NCBI GenBank assembly: GCA_902776185.1
Contig: CACYPH010000001.1
Span: forward strand, 99,940 to 163,939
DNA: 64,000 bases
Reading direction: 5' to 3'
Source of the DNA: an uncultured Ruminococcus sp.
GTDB taxonomy: Bacteria; Bacillota; Clostridia; Oscillospirales; Acutalibacteraceae
Of this stretch, positions 28,196 to 37,567 are shown one piece after another (position 1 is the stretch's first letter; every line of letters begins with the position of its first letter). A program made the position numbers and the translations under genes. Under the pieces are notes generated by a model. The model had not been told where the DNA came from. It did no database searches and saw only the letters and a list, made by a program, of their open reading frames with translations.

Positions 28196-28250
28196 TTAGT
28201 TGGTGGTTGGTAGTTGAACGTTCTGTAGGGAGGACGCTGTCCCCGCCTGA
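28196..28250. repeat. Repeat arm fragments (families C and D)
   Basis: The TAGTTGGTGGTTGGTAGTTG arm (28197-28216) matches the ctsR leader repeat. It is followed by TGTAGGGAGGACGCTGTCCC, like the start of the 16420 element. They fill the gap between the licD and tarI genes. Confidence 0.5.
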
Positions 28251-28256
28251 TTTCTG

Positions 28257-29990
28257 TTATTTGAGTTCTCCGAAGAAGTCGAATTGCATTTCTTTTGCGT
28301 CGGGGAGGTTGGCGCCTAAGTCGAGGCGATAGTAGTCGTGGTAGGGGGTCTGCTTGTACAGCGGGAGCATCTGCATGTAGTTTTCGCCGTACCAGATCTT
28401 GAGAAAACCGTCGTAGCCCTTCGGCATAAAGGTATCGACGCCCTCGAATTTCCACGGAATGACCTCGGTGAACCACTCGCGCGGCATCATGTCGCGGTAG
28501 ATGTGGTCGGTGGCAGGCACCATGATGGTGTTCGAGCCGCTGTGCTCGTATTTGCGGGTCGCCTTGTCGTAGGATGCGGAATAGCTGTCCATATCTTTGA
28601 GCCGCAGGAAAGGCAAAAGGATTTTTGAGAAAAGGCGTGCCTTGCCCTCGCCGCGCGGGGCGTTCTTCCAGCGGACATTCATGAACAGGCGTTTGTTCAT
28701 CAGGTGCTTCCAGATGCGGCGCCACTTTTTCGGGTCGTCGGGTACGCGGTCGTAGACGAAAATGTCGATGGAAAAGCCCTTGGGCATTTCGTAGCCGTCG
28801 GAGTAGCGCGAGGCGAAGTAGGTGTTTTTCGCCGTGATGCGGTCAAAAAAGAAGTGGTAGCCGTTTTTGTTCGAGAAGCTCTGGTAGCTGTATTTTTCGT
28901 TGAGCTCAGCGGGAGCGATCTCCTTGAAGCGGTTGAAGTCCTCGCGGAGCATCCCGACGTCAACGTCGTCGTCCCACGGGATGAAACCGTCGTGGCGTGC
29001 CGCGCCCAGCATCGAGCCGCCGGAGAGAAAGTAGCGGATATCGTGCTTGCGGCAGATGCGGTCGAGCTCGCGGAGCATATCGAGGAGCAGTCCTCTCAGC
29101 AGGCTGAGCTTCCCGCTGTAGCCGTCGTCGATGACCGTCGGGCGGATATCGTATTGGTGAAGATAGGCGAGCAGGGTGTAACGGATCGCATCGTCTGCTC
29201 TGCAGACCGGCTCAAAGCCGAGCGATCTGAGCTTGCCGCCGGAGAGGGCGGAATAGGATGGTTCGGTATTGCTGCCGGTGAGACTGAGCTTCACGCCGAA
29301 TCGGGCGAGCAAGGAATAGACCTTCGATTTCAGCTCATAGCGGCTGAGGGTGAAAGAGGTCGCGTTATAGACGTTGCCGGGCTTGCCGAATTTGCTGACG
29401 GTATGTACCGCCGTGACTGCGTCGGGCAGATATAAGACTGACCTTGAAGTCAGTGCGTCGGATTGATTGATGGTGATCGTGCCGTGATCCTCGGCTTCTT
29501 TTGCGACAGCACATAGGTCAAGACAGTCCGCATCCACGCTGAACAGGCGGTCACAGATGACCGCTTTGACCGCACAGCCGCTGCGATAGGCAGAGGTCAG
29601 GGTATGGCGCAGTTCAGCGAGGCGACCGTGGGTCGCGATCAGCTCCATCTCGGCATATTGCTGAACGGTAGGATGACACTTAATATTCGATAAAAGAATG
29701 ATAACAGTCAGCTCAAGCTGTTTTGAGGCGCAGATATCCAGCGCCGCGTTCAGCTTAGCGGCGTTGTACTGCTCGATATCGAGGATGTACCACAGCTTAC
29801 GGCAGGTCGCGGGGATCTGATCCGGCGCACAGCAGTTGGCGCAGTCCTCAGCGAGGGATTCACTTGTCGCTTTGAGAGCATCTGCGAGCAGTCCCGTGCC
29901 TATGATACAAACGCCGCTGTCCGAAATGGACCTGCGGCGTATTTCATCGGCTGTGAGGCATATCTCGTTTTCTCTGACAGTGTTGAGCAT
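28257..29990 (-). CDS. LicD-family transferase fused to an epimerase-like N-terminal domain
   Basis: A 577-residue protein. The N-terminal 280 residues resemble an NAD-dependent epimerase/SDR fold (GVCIIGTGLLADALKATSES near residue 25; NVYNATSFTLSRYELKSKVY; SGGKLRSLGFEPVCRADDAI), with no clear GxxGxxG. The C-terminal part is LicD: FLSGGSMLGAARHDGFIPWD then DDVDVGM near 345-370, the nucleotidyltransferase-like motif that attaches phosphocholine or similar groups to glycans. The start is ATG 29990 with AGAGG upstream. It lies between tarH and tarI, so a role in decorating the exported teichoic-type polymer is likely. Donor and acceptor are unknown. Confidence 0.82.
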   Translation of the reverse strand: MLNTVRENEICLTADEIRRRSISDSGVCIIGTGLLADALKATSESLAEDCANCCAPDQIPATCRKLWYILDIEQYNAAKLNAALDICASKQLELTVIILLSNIKCHPTVQQYAEMELIATHGRLAELRHTLTSAYRSGCAVKAVICDRLFSVDADCLDLCAVAKEAEDHGTITINQSDALTSRSVLYLPDAVTAVHTVSKFGKPGNVYNATSFTLSRYELKSKVYSLLARFGVKLSLTGSNTEPSYSALSGGKLRSLGFEPVCRADDAIRYTLLAYLHQYDIRPTVIDDGYSGKLSLLRGLLLDMLRELDRICRKHDIRYFLSGGSMLGAARHDGFIPWDDDVDVGMLREDFNRFKEIAPAELNEKYSYQSFSNKNGYHFFFDRITAKNTYFASRYSDGYEMPKGFSIDIFVYDRVPDDPKKWRRIWKHLMNKRLFMNVRWKNAPRGEGKARLFSKILLPFLRLKDMDSYSASYDKATRKYEHSGSNTIMVPATDHIYRDMMPREWFTEVIPWKFEGVDTFMPKGYDGFLKIWYGENYMQMLPLYKQTPYHDYYRLDLGANLPDAKEMQFDFFGELK

Positions 29991-30002
29991 AAAGACCTCT
30001 TG

Positions 30003-30132
30003 GTATGGTGAATGGTTAATGATGAATGGTGAATGGTGATGGTCGCTTGTGCGACAAGAGTGTCGCACTCGAACAATCATACAATTCCTCCGTCACCCGT
30101 TGGGTGACACCTCCCTTTACCAAAGGGAGGCG
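30003..30132. repeat. Simple repeat plus partial family A element
   Basis: 30003-30040 is a TGGTGAATGG-type degenerate tandem repeat. About 30073-30132 is the right half of the family A element (CCGTCACCC-gtt-GGGTGACA and CTCCCTTTACCAAAGGGAG), closely matching 21590-21649. It sits between the tarH and licD genes. Confidence 0.7.
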
Positions 30133-30136
30133 AGGA

Positions 30137-31018
30137 TTATTTTTTAACTGCTTTGCTGCTGACTTTCTCGAGCTTCTTCTCGATGTCCTTCAGCTCGGCG
30201 AGCTTCTCGGCTTTCTTCGCCTGTTGCTTCGCTTCTTTCTTCTTGCGATCCTCTTCCTTGTCGTGCTCATAGATCTCGAACGCCTCCTCGACGGTGCCGT
30301 CATAGAGGATGGTGCCCTTGCGCAGATAGATCGCGCGGGTGCAGATCTCGGCGACCGTCTCGGGATGGTGGCTGACGTAGAGGATGGTGGTGCCGGCTGC
30401 CATGATCTCGGCGATACGCTGGCGGCATTTTTTACGGAACGCCGCGTCGCCGACGGACAGCGCCTCGTCGATGACAAGGATATCGGGGTCGATATTGACG
30501 TTGATCGCAAATCCCAGACGCATTTTCATACCGCTGGAATAGGTGCGGACGGGCTGGTCGATATAGACGTCCAGCTCGGCAAACTCAACGATGCGCTCCT
30601 CGATGACCCTGATATAGTCGTCCTCAAGGCCGAGGATATAGCCCTTGAGATAGATGTTCTCGCGGCCGGTCATCTCGGGAACAAAGCCCGCGGTCAGCTC
30701 GAGCAGAGCCGCTACCGTACCGCCGACATAGACCTCGCCGCTGTCGGGGAAGGTAACGCCGGTGATCATCTTGAGCAGGGTGGATTTACCCGCGCCGTTA
30801 TCGCCGATGATACCGATACTCTCGCCGCGCTTGAGCTGGAACGAAACGTCGTTGAGCGCGCGCTTGATCTTGGGATTCTTCGGCTTTCTGAACAGCGCGC
30901 GGAAACGCTCCTGGTCGTTTTTATAGAGGGTGTATTCCTTTGAAATATGGTTGAAAGCAACGATGATGTCCTTATCCAGCGACATCTCGAATGCCGATTT
31001 TTCTTTTTCTCTAGCCAT
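30137..31018 (-). CDS. tarH: Teichoic acid/polysaccharide export ATP-binding protein TarH-like
   Basis: A 293-residue ABC ATPase for glycan export. Walker A GDNGAGKST is near residue 71, the signature YSSGMKMRLGFA (degenerate, as normal in TagH/Wzt) near 158, Walker B LVIDEALSVGD near 178, and the H-loop SHH near 213. The N-terminal segment DIIVAFNHISKEYTLYKNDQ is typical of TarH. The C-terminus is a Lys-rich coiled coil of about 45 residues (RKKKEAKQQAKKAEKLAELK). The start is ATG 31018 with TAAGGAGG; the frame is open further upstream but that overlaps tarG out of frame. It pairs with TarG. Confidence 0.93.
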   Translation of the reverse strand: MAREKEKSAFEMSLDKDIIVAFNHISKEYTLYKNDQERFRALFRKPKNPKIKRALNDVSFQLKRGESIGIIGDNGAGKSTLLKMITGVTFPDSGEVYVGGTVAALLELTAGFVPEMTGRENIYLKGYILGLEDDYIRVIEERIVEFAELDVYIDQPVRTYSSGMKMRLGFAINVNIDPDILVIDEALSVGDAAFRKKCRQRIAEIMAAGTTILYVSHHPETVAEICTRAIYLRKGTILYDGTVEEAFEIYEHDKEEDRKKKEAKQQAKKAEKLAELKDIEKKLEKVSSKAVKK

Positions 31019-31029
31019 AGTGCGCCTCC

Positions 31030-31884
31030 TTACAGTACGTCGGGCAGCTTCTTGCGCAGGCGGTTGTAGTTGAAGATACCCAGCGCGATCAGGATCACAA
31101 ACTCGGCGAGCAGCACGAGGAACTCGGTCGGGTATTCCCAGAACCAGCGGTTGTAGAGGAAGGTGTTGCGGTAGCCGTTGGCAAAGAAGGTGATCGGGTT
31201 GACCAGCATGAAGTGGCGCAGGAAATCGTCCTCGAGGCTGTAGGTGTCGTAGACGATACCGGAGAGCCAGAATACGCCGGACATGATGGAGATGATCATG
31301 TTTTCGAAGTCGCGCGAGAACGCCGCCATCGGAGCGGTCGACCAGATGAAGACGAGGAAGAAGGCGAACATCAGCGGGGTGTAGAAGAAGTACTGCAGGT
31401 TGTACAGCGAGGGCGCGATACCGCCCTTGACGCCGTTGACCGTACCGCCGACGAATATCAGGAAGATGTACATCAAGAGGCTCAGGAACAGGTGGACGTA
31501 CAGGCGCGCGACCTGGGTGAAGGTCATGATGGTGGATACGGGGAAGCTGACCTTGGTGACGAACTGCTTGTTCAGGATGATCGAGCGCGAGCCCTGCAGG
31601 ATGCTGTCCTGGATAAAGAACCACGGGATGAAGCCGACCAGCATGAAGAGGAATCGGCTGTAGGTGCCCAGATCCGTTCCGTCTTCAAAGACAACGTGGA
31701 CATTACCTGCTTTTCTCAGCCCGATGTCGAACGCGAACCAGTAGACGAACAGGGTGAACAGGGGTTTGACGACCGCCCAGAACGGACCGATGATCGCGCC
31801 CTTGTACTTTTTGATCAATTCGTTCTTCGCCAAGAGAAAGATCTGCTTGCCGAAGCCTTTGTGTTCTTTTGCTATCTGAAACAT
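31030..31884 (-). CDS. tarG: Teichoic acid/polysaccharide ABC exporter permease TarG-like
   Basis: A 284-residue ABC-2 type permease with six membrane helices (for example PFWAVVKPLFTLFVYWFAFD; FLFMLVGFIPWFFIQDSI; LYVHLFLSLLMYIFLIFVGG). The N-terminal amphipathic region FGKQIFLLAKNELIKKYKGA is typical of TagG/Wzm proteins. With TarH it moves an undecaprenyl-linked glycan outward. ATG at 31882-31884 follows AAGGAG. The start lies just inside a MITE-like element that fills the upstream region. It is the first gene of the tarG-tarH-licD-tarI-tarJ operon. Confidence 0.92.
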   Translation of the reverse strand: MFQIAKEHKGFGKQIFLLAKNELIKKYKGAIIGPFWAVVKPLFTLFVYWFAFDIGLRKAGNVHVVFEDGTDLGTYSRFLFMLVGFIPWFFIQDSILQGSRSIILNKQFVTKVSFPVSTIMTFTQVARLYVHLFLSLLMYIFLIFVGGTVNGVKGGIAPSLYNLQYFFYTPLMFAFFLVFIWSTAPMAAFSRDFENMIISIMSGVFWLSGIVYDTYSLEDDFLRHFMLVNPITFFANGYRNTFLYNRWFWEYPTEFLVLLAEFVILIALGIFNYNRLRKKLPDVL

Positions 31885-31907
31885 AGAATACTCCTTGACG
31901 GTAATTA

Positions 31908-32137
31908 GCCTTCCCCTTGGGGGGAAGGTGGGCGATTCGCTTTGTGCGAATCGGTCGGATGAGGGGCTTTCTTCGCCGAAAGATAGATTCAGCAAAAAGC
32001 CGGCGCACTCTTCCGATCATCTTCGGTAACCGGTATGCCTCACTGAGTTCGGGGCGATAAAGGAAAAGCCTGCCCCTCATCAGTCGCCGCGACACGAGTG
32101 TCCGGCGACAGCTTCCCCCCCCCGAGGGGAAGCCTCA
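31908..32137. repeat. MITE-like palindromic element (family B, copy 1)
   Basis: About 230 bp bounded by GCCTTCCCCTTGGGGGGAAG on the left and CTTCCCC...GAGGGGAAGCCTCA on the right. Internal inverted blocks are GATGAGGGGC near 31959 and GCCCCTCATC near 32072. A second copy with the same order of blocks lies at 37568-37768. It is non-coding and lies in the divergent tarG/potA spacer. 32138-32278 is AT-rich with no feature I can name. Confidence 0.75.
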
Positions 32138-32278
32138 GTCCGCAATAACCCACATTACCATAGTTACCCTTATTATAGTACTTTCGACAGATTTGTCAAT
32201 ATAACATGATTCTATATAAATGGATAAATTATGCGGATTTTTTGGCTATATTTTTATAATTTTATTTCTTATACTTTA

Positions 32279-32421
32279 TTGACAAAATAACAGTGCTTTC
32301 GTATAATTCTTTATTGAACGCTTTAATGGGTTAAATCGTTATCACCCATTGGCATGAAGCGGTTGCGCCGCGGGTTCGAGAGGTTTTTATCCCGCTGTGC
32401 TAAAATAAGGAGGTTAGATAG
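32279..32421 (+). promoter_or_regulatory. potABCD promoter with structured leader
   Basis: A perfect TTGACA (32279-32284), 17-bp spacer and TATAAT (32302-32307). The roughly 110-nt leader can fold into AATGGGT/ACCCATT, GCGG-ttgcg-CCGC and GCGGG/CCCGC stems before AAGGAGG at 32407-32413. I do not recognise a known riboswitch. The last stem ends close to the RBS and could influence initiation. Confidence 0.65.
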
Positions 32422-33813
32422 TTGAAAAAATCTGTCGTATCTTTGAAAGATATCAACTTCAAGTATTCGAACGAGGTGATATTGAACAATATCAGCCTTG
32501 ACATCTATGACAAAGAGTTCATTACCCTGCTGGGTCCCTCCGGCTGCGGTAAGACGACGACCCTGCGCATCATCGCGGGCTTTGAGACCCCGCAGGAGGG
32601 CGAGGTGTTCTTTGACGGCGAAAAGGTGAACGACCTGCCGCCGCATAAAAGAAACGTCAACACCGTCTTTCAGAAGTATGCCCTGTTTCCGCATCTGAAT
32701 GTATTCGACAACGTGGCATTCGGCTTAAAGCTCAAAAAGCTGCCGAAAGCTGAGATCGAGGAAAAGGTCAAGAAAATGCTTGCCATCGTCGACCTCAAGG
32801 GCTATGAGAAGCGCTCGGTACGATCGCTCTCGGGCGGTCAGCAGCAGCGTGTCGCGATCGCGCGCGCACTGGTATGCGACCCGAAGCTCGTGCTCTTAGA
32901 CGAGCCGCTCGGCGCGCTGGATCTGAAGCTGAGAAAAGATATGCAGATCGAGCTCAAACAGCTCCAACAGAAAACCCAAAAAACCTTTGTATACGTCACC
33001 CATGACCAGGAGGAAGCGCTGACGATGTCGGACCGCGTCGTGGTCATGAACAACGGTGTCATCGCCCAGATCGGCACCCCCGAGGACGTCTATAACGAGC
33101 CGGCAAACGCCTTTGTCGCGGACTTCATCGGCGAGGCGAATATCCTCAACGGCATCATGCTCAGGGACAAAAAGGTGCGGATCCTCGGCGTAGAGCTGGA
33201 CTGTGTGGACAAGGGCTTTGCGCACGATCAGCCCGTCGACGTCGTCATCCGTCCCGAGGACATCGAGGTCGTCGACCCGTCACAGGCGAAGCTGGTCGGC
33301 GTGGTGGAGGACGTCATCTTCAAGGGCGTGCATTTCGAGATGTCCGTGCGCTGTCACGACTGCCAGTGGCTGATCCATTCCACCGTCGCTCAGAAGGTGG
33401 GCGAGGAGATCGGCATGCGCGTCGATCCCTTCAACATCCATATCATGAACAAAATGTTCCTTGCGCCCGATAACACCATTATCACCGAGGTTTATTATTC
33501 CGATAAAGAAAATAATACAACAACCTTCCTGCTCGAGGGCGAGGAGGTCACCATCCCCGATACCTACTATGAAGAGGGGCAGAAGCTCAGGATCGTCCTG
33601 CCGCCCGACGCGGTCTATATCGCTGCGGACGGCGTGGGTATGCTCGACGAGGTCTACATCGAATCCGTCATCTGGAAGGGTGAGCACAACGAGATCATCC
33701 TCGAGTCCGACGAGCGCAAGTGGATCATGCAGAGCGATATCGACGAACAGGTCGCGACCTATGTATCGCTGGGCTTTGATTTTTCCAAGGCGACGATCTG
33801 CGAGGTAAAGTGA
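32422..33813 (+). CDS. potA: Spermidine/putrescine ABC transporter ATPase PotA
   Basis: ATPase of a polyamine importer. Walker [10 protein letters not shown] is near residue 39, the signature [16 protein letters not shown] near 135, Walker [13 protein letters not shown] near 157, and the H-loop [14 protein letters not shown] near 193. A TOBE-type domain follows from about 285. At 463 residues it is about 90 longer than usual PotA; the extra C-terminal part ([20 protein letters not shown] and [20 protein letters not shown]) looks like a further TOBE-like beta domain. The start is TTG 32422, eight nt after AAGGAGG. It is first in a tightly packed operon. Confidence 0.93.
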   Translation: MKKSVVSLKDINFKYSNEVILNNISLDIYDKEFITLLGPSGCGKTTTLRIIAGFETPQEGEVFFDGEKVNDLPPHKRNVNTVFQKYALFPHLNVFDNVAFGLKLKKLPKAEIEEKVKKMLAIVDLKGYEKRSVRSLSGGQQQRVAIARALVCDPKLVLLDEPLGALDLKLRKDMQIELKQLQQKTQKTFVYVTHDQEEALTMSDRVVVMNNGVIAQIGTPEDVYNEPANAFVADFIGEANILNGIMLRDKKVRILGVELDCVDKGFAHDQPVDVVIRPEDIEVVDPSQAKLVGVVEDVIFKGVHFEMSVRCHDCQWLIHSTVAQKVGEEIGMRVDPFNIHIMNKMFLAPDNTIITEVYYSDKENNTTTFLLEGEEVTIPDTYYEEGQKLRIVLPPDAVYIAADGVGMLDEVYIESVIWKGEHNEIILESDERKWIMQSDIDEQVATYVSLGFDFSKATICEVK

Positions 33814-33814
33814 G

Positions 33815-34606
33815 ATGAAGAGTAAAAAGCCTTCGATCCCGTACCTCGGATGGATGCTGGTATTCACCATCGTACCGCTTTTGATGGTGCTGTACTACGC
33901 CTTTACCGACGATACCGGCGCGTTCACGATGGAGAACTTCACGAACGTTGCCGACTACAGTCACATCTTTCTGTATTCGCTGTATGTGGCGCTGATCTCC
34001 ACCCTCATCTGCCTTGTGCTGGCGTACCCGGTGAGCTACTCGATCTCGCGGTGCAGCGAACGCAAGCAGAGCATCATCGTGATGTTCCTGATGGTGCCGA
34101 TGTGGATGAATTTCCTCTTGCGCGTCTACGCGTGGGTGCTGATTTTGCAGAGCTACGGTCCGCTGGATACAATGCTGCAGTTCTTCGGCATCCATCTCAA
34201 GCTGATCGGCAATACCGGCGCGATCATCGTCGGTATGGTCTACGAGTTCCTGCCGTTCATGATCCTGCCCCTGCACGCGGTCATGAGCAAGATCGACGAT
34301 TCGCTGATCGAGGCGGCGCAGGATCTCGGCTGCAGCGGCGTCTATGTATTCCGCAAGGTGATCTTTCCGCTGTCGATCCCGGGCATCATCTCGGGCGTGA
34401 CGATGGTATTCGTCCCGACGGCGTCCACCTTCCTGGTCGCCCAGTATTTAGGCGGCGACCAGCTGATGATCGGCGACGTCATCGAGCGTGTGTTCCAGTT
34501 CAACCACAACACCGGCTCGGCGATCGCGCTGGTGCTGATGGTGGTCATCCTCGGCTTCCTCGTCTTTATGAACCGCTTCGGCGATAAGGAGGCGGTCGGA
34601 AGATGA
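33815..34606 (+). CDS. potB: Polyamine ABC transporter permease PotB
   Basis: A 263-residue permease with six membrane helices. The N-terminal LGWMLVFTIVPLLMVLYYAF helix and the EAA loop (IEAAQDLGCSGVYVFRKVIF, residues about 167-186) are typical of PotB. The ATG is one base after the potA stop. The stop overlaps the potC start (ATGA), so the operon is translationally coupled. Confidence 0.92.
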   Translation: MKSKKPSIPYLGWMLVFTIVPLLMVLYYAFTDDTGAFTMENFTNVADYSHIFLYSLYVALISTLICLVLAYPVSYSISRCSERKQSIIVMFLMVPMWMNFLLRVYAWVLILQSYGPLDTMLQFFGIHLKLIGNTGAIIVGMVYEFLPFMILPLHAVMSKIDDSLIEAAQDLGCSGVYVFRKVIFPLSIPGIISGVTMVFVPTASTFLVAQYLGGDQLMIGDVIERVFQFNHNTGSAIALVLMVVILGFLVFMNRFGDKEAVGR

Positions 34607-35394
34607 AAAAGAAGGGTCAAAAAATCTATTTCGCCGTCATCATGGCGTTTTTGTACCTGCCGATCGTTTACCTGATCGCCTACTCCTTCAACGACGGCAA
34701 GACCTCTGTCTGGAAGGGCTTTACCATGAAATGGTATACCGCCCTCTTCAACGACGCCCAGATCATGGGCAGTCTGTATAACACCCTGATTATCGCCCTG
34801 CTCGCTTCGGTCATCGCGACCGTGCTGGGAACGCTGGCGTCGATCGGTATCTATAACTTCAAGGGCGGGGTGCGCTCCGCGATCCAGAATATCTCCAATA
34901 TCCCGATCGTCAATCCCGAGATCGTGACCGGTGTATCGCTGATGCTGCTGTTCACCTTTGCGGGTACGATGATGGGCTTTGAGATGGGCTTTGTCACGGT
35001 ACTGCTGGCGCATATCGGCTTTTGTACGCCGTATGTCATCCTGAACGTCACCCCGCGCATCAAGCAGATGGATTCGTCGCTGTACGAGGCGGCGCTCGAC
35101 CTCGGATGCTCACCGGTGCAGGCGTTCTTCAAGGTCGTGCTCCATGAGCTGATGCCCGGTATCTTCTCGGGCTTCCTCATCAGCTTCACCTACTCGCTGG
35201 ACGACTTTGTCATCACCTACTTCACCCGCGGGTCGCGATTCCAGACCCTGCCGGTGCAGATCTATACCATGACCCACCAGCGCATCAATCCCAAGGCGAA
35301 CGCGCTTTCGGCGCTGCTGTTCGTGACGGTCCTCGTGATCCTGATCATCTCGAACATCGTGTCCTCCAGAAAAGATAAGGAGGCGGCGAGATGA
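34603..35394 (+). CDS. potC: Polyamine ABC transporter permease PotC
   Basis: A 263-residue permease. The opening MKKKGQKIYFAVIMAFLYLP and YSFNDGKTSVWKGFTMKWY are hallmarks of PotC. The EAA loop is YEAALDLGCSPVQAFFKVVL near 160-180. It overlaps both neighbours by 4 nt. With PotB it forms the membrane channel fed by PotD. Confidence 0.93.
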   Translation: MKKKGQKIYFAVIMAFLYLPIVYLIAYSFNDGKTSVWKGFTMKWYTALFNDAQIMGSLYNTLIIALLASVIATVLGTLASIGIYNFKGGVRSAIQNISNIPIVNPEIVTGVSLMLLFTFAGTMMGFEMGFVTVLLAHIGFCTPYVILNVTPRIKQMDSSLYEAALDLGCSPVQAFFKVVLHELMPGIFSGFLISFTYSLDDFVITYFTRGSRFQTLPVQIYTMTHQRINPKANALSALLFVTVLVILIISNIVSSRKDKEAAR

Positions 35395-36662
35395 AACGAT
35401 TGCTGAGCTTATTGATGGTACTGGTTCTGGTCACGATGAACGGTGTAAGTCTTGTATCATGCAGCGATGGGGAGGAGCAGAGCCAAGAAGAAAAGGTTTC
35501 GCCTTCCGCCGGAATTGATTTGTCCGATAAGGAGAAGGTCGTCAATGTCTATAACTGGGGCGAATATATCGCGCCCGGCGACGACGGCGGGATGGATGTG
35601 CTCGCCGAGTTTGAAAAGACGACCGGCATCAAGGTCAACTACACCACCTTCGAGACCAACGAGGAGCTGTACAACGTTCTCAAAAACTCCAACTCCTCCT
35701 ACGACGTCATCATCCCCTCGGACTATATGATCGCGCGCCTGCAGCGCGAGGGAATGCTCGAGAAGCTGGATTTCAACAACATCCCCAACTACAAGAATAT
35801 CGACGAGCGTTTCCGCACCGGCACCTACGATGAAACCGGCGAGTACACCGTGCCCTATACCTGGGGATTCGTCGCGCTGGTGTACAATACCAAGATGATC
35901 GACGGCGACGAGCTGAGCGGATTTGCCGATCTGTGGAACCCCGATTACAAGAATCAGGTGCTGATGTTCAACAATTCCCGCGACGCGCTGGCGATCGCGA
36001 TGCAGGTCTGTGACCCGCCGATCGATCCCGGCAAGGACAGCTTTACCGCCGAGGATATCGAGCGCGCGACCGATAAGCTGGTCGAGCTAAAGGAATGCGG
36101 CTCGCTCAAGCGCTACGTCATGGATCAGGTCTTTACCGAGATGGAAGGCTCTCAGGCGGGACTGGCGACCTACTACGCCGGCGATATCGCCACCATGCTG
36201 GACAATAACGAGGACCTTGACTACATTATCCCCGAGGAGGGCTCGAACCTCTTTGTGGACGCGCTGTGCATCCCGACCTGCTGTAAGCATAAAAAGAACG
36301 CGGAGATCTTCATCGACTTCATGTGCGATCCCGAGGTAGCCGCAGAGAACGCAAACTACATCTACTACGGCACGCCCAACAAGGCGGCGCTGGAGCTGAT
36401 GGACGAGGAATACACCGACTTTGAGCTGGTCAACCCGCCCGCGGAGTATATCGACAAATGCTACGCCTTCACCGAGCTGGACGACAAGACCTATTCTCTG
36501 ATGCAGGAGAATTTCATCAAGGCTTGTACCGGCAAGGCGAGCCCGGGCTCGATCTGGACGGTCATCGCGATCCTCTCGCTGATCGTCGCAGGCACCATCG
36601 TCGTGCTGATCCTCAATATCCGCCGCGGCATCAAGAATCGCGGCAGGATCAATAAACTATAA
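35391..36662 (+). CDS. potD: Polyamine-binding protein PotD with C-terminal membrane helix
   Basis: A 423-residue extracytoplasmic spermidine/putrescine-binding protein. Signal peptide with a lipobox-like SLVSC (Cys near 24), then VVNVYNWGEYIAP, the usual PotD opening, and YDVIIPSDYMIARLQREGML. The AEIFIDFMCDPEVAAENANY block is also typical. Unusually, the protein ends with a hydrophobic helix (TVIAILSLIVAGTIVVLILN) and a basic tail (RRGIKNRGRINK), so it may be anchored at both ends or by the helix alone. The start overlaps the potC stop (ATGA). It is followed by a strong terminator. Confidence 0.92.
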   Translation: MKRLLSLLMVLVLVTMNGVSLVSCSDGEEQSQEEKVSPSAGIDLSDKEKVVNVYNWGEYIAPGDDGGMDVLAEFEKTTGIKVNYTTFETNEELYNVLKNSNSSYDVIIPSDYMIARLQREGMLEKLDFNNIPNYKNIDERFRTGTYDETGEYTVPYTWGFVALVYNTKMIDGDELSGFADLWNPDYKNQVLMFNNSRDALAIAMQVCDPPIDPGKDSFTAEDIERATDKLVELKECGSLKRYVMDQVFTEMEGSQAGLATYYAGDIATMLDNNEDLDYIIPEEGSNLFVDALCIPTCCKHKKNAEIFIDFMCDPEVAAENANYIYYGTPNKAALELMDEEYTDFELVNPPAEYIDKCYAFTELDDKTYSLMQENFIKACTGKASPGSIWTVIAILSLIVAGTIVVLILNIRRGIKNRGRINKL

Positions 36663-36665
36663 ATG

Positions 36666-36700
36666 AAACGGCAGTTGCTGATGCAACTGCCGTTTGTCAT
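36666..36700. terminator. Terminator between potD and the convergent HAD gene
   Basis: A 12-bp stem, AACGGCAGTTGC-tgat-GCAACTGCCGTT, followed by TGTCATTTG. It is symmetrical enough to act in both directions. Confidence 0.85.
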
Positions 36701-36710
36701 TTGTCAATGT

Positions 36711-37553
36711 TTATTTGATTTCTTTTAGCTGACGGGCATTCTCCTTGGTCAGCTCGTCGGCGATAGCGATCCGCTTGATCAGGTTGTGCACCGTGTGGTT
36801 GAGCTGGCCGCCCTCGCTGTAGTCGGCGGGGAAGATGAAGTCCACCCTGTCGCGCAGGAGCAGCTCCTCGACCTTGCTCTTGTTGTTCTCCTGATACACC
36901 GCGATCGCCGTGCCGCCGTAGGCTTTCATCATCTTCATGCACGGCACGTCAGACAGTCCGTCGCCGATGTAGATCATGTTGGTGAAGGGGACGCGCTTGT
37001 CGTCCTCGGGCATCGAGCGGTTGAGATCGACGTCGTTGCTGACGTCCAGCACGCCCTTGTTGATGCGGTAGACGAACTGGGTTTTGTTGGTGTAGTTGAC
37101 GGCGGTCTTGGGCCAGATGGCAGAGCCGTTCTCGTCGTAGCAGAATTCACAGGCGTAGATCTTGGTGAATTTGTCGGCGATGCCGGAGCCTTCGATGATC
37201 TCCTTGAGCCCCGACGAGATGACGTAGTGCTCCACCTGTACGCCCTGAGCTGCGCCGTAGAGGTTGATGCGGTCGAACCATTTATCGACCCCCTCGTACA
37301 GCTCGATGCTTCTGCCGCAGTCGACGAGACTTTCGCGGGTGATGGGATCGCCCATGCGGCGGCGCTCGCCGATCATTGTGTACAGATAGGCGAGGACGGA
37401 GTCCATCTCCTGCGCCGTGCCGAAGTCGTTGGTCTTTTCCCAGAAATCGGAGGGCTGCATATTCAGGCTGGGGATAAAACCGTAGTCCTGCATATCCTTG
37501 GTGCAGAGGGTCTTATCAAAGTCGTACATGATCGCGACAACAGGTCTTTCCAT
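36711..37553 (-). CDS. HAD-superfamily phosphatase
   Basis: A 280-residue cytoplasmic enzyme. HAD motif I is YDFDKTLC (catalytic Asp11 and Asp13), motif II is VISSGLKE near 112, and motif IV is MIYIGDGLSDVPCMKMMKAY near 196-215. The insert after motif I is long and helical (cap domain C1). Phosphoserine phosphatase-like proteins share this layout, but the substrate is unknown. ATG at 37551-37553 follows CGGAGG. It is bordered upstream by a family B repeat element, which separates it from the cyclophilin gene. Confidence 0.85.
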   Translation of the reverse strand: MERPVVAIMYDFDKTLCTKDMQDYGFIPSLNMQPSDFWEKTNDFGTAQEMDSVLAYLYTMIGERRRMGDPITRESLVDCGRSIELYEGVDKWFDRINLYGAAQGVQVEHYVISSGLKEIIEGSGIADKFTKIYACEFCYDENGSAIWPKTAVNYTNKTQFVYRINKGVLDVSNDVDLNRSMPEDDKRVPFTNMIYIGDGLSDVPCMKMMKAYGGTAIAVYQENNKSKVEELLLRDRVDFIFPADYSEGGQLNHTVHNLIKRIAIADELTKENARQLKEIK

Positions 37554-37567
37554 GAGTACCTCCGTTT

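Noticed and set aside
31019-31624. Upstream extension of the tarH frame
   Set aside because: It overlaps tarG in another frame, and the strong AAGGAGG before 31018 marks the real start.
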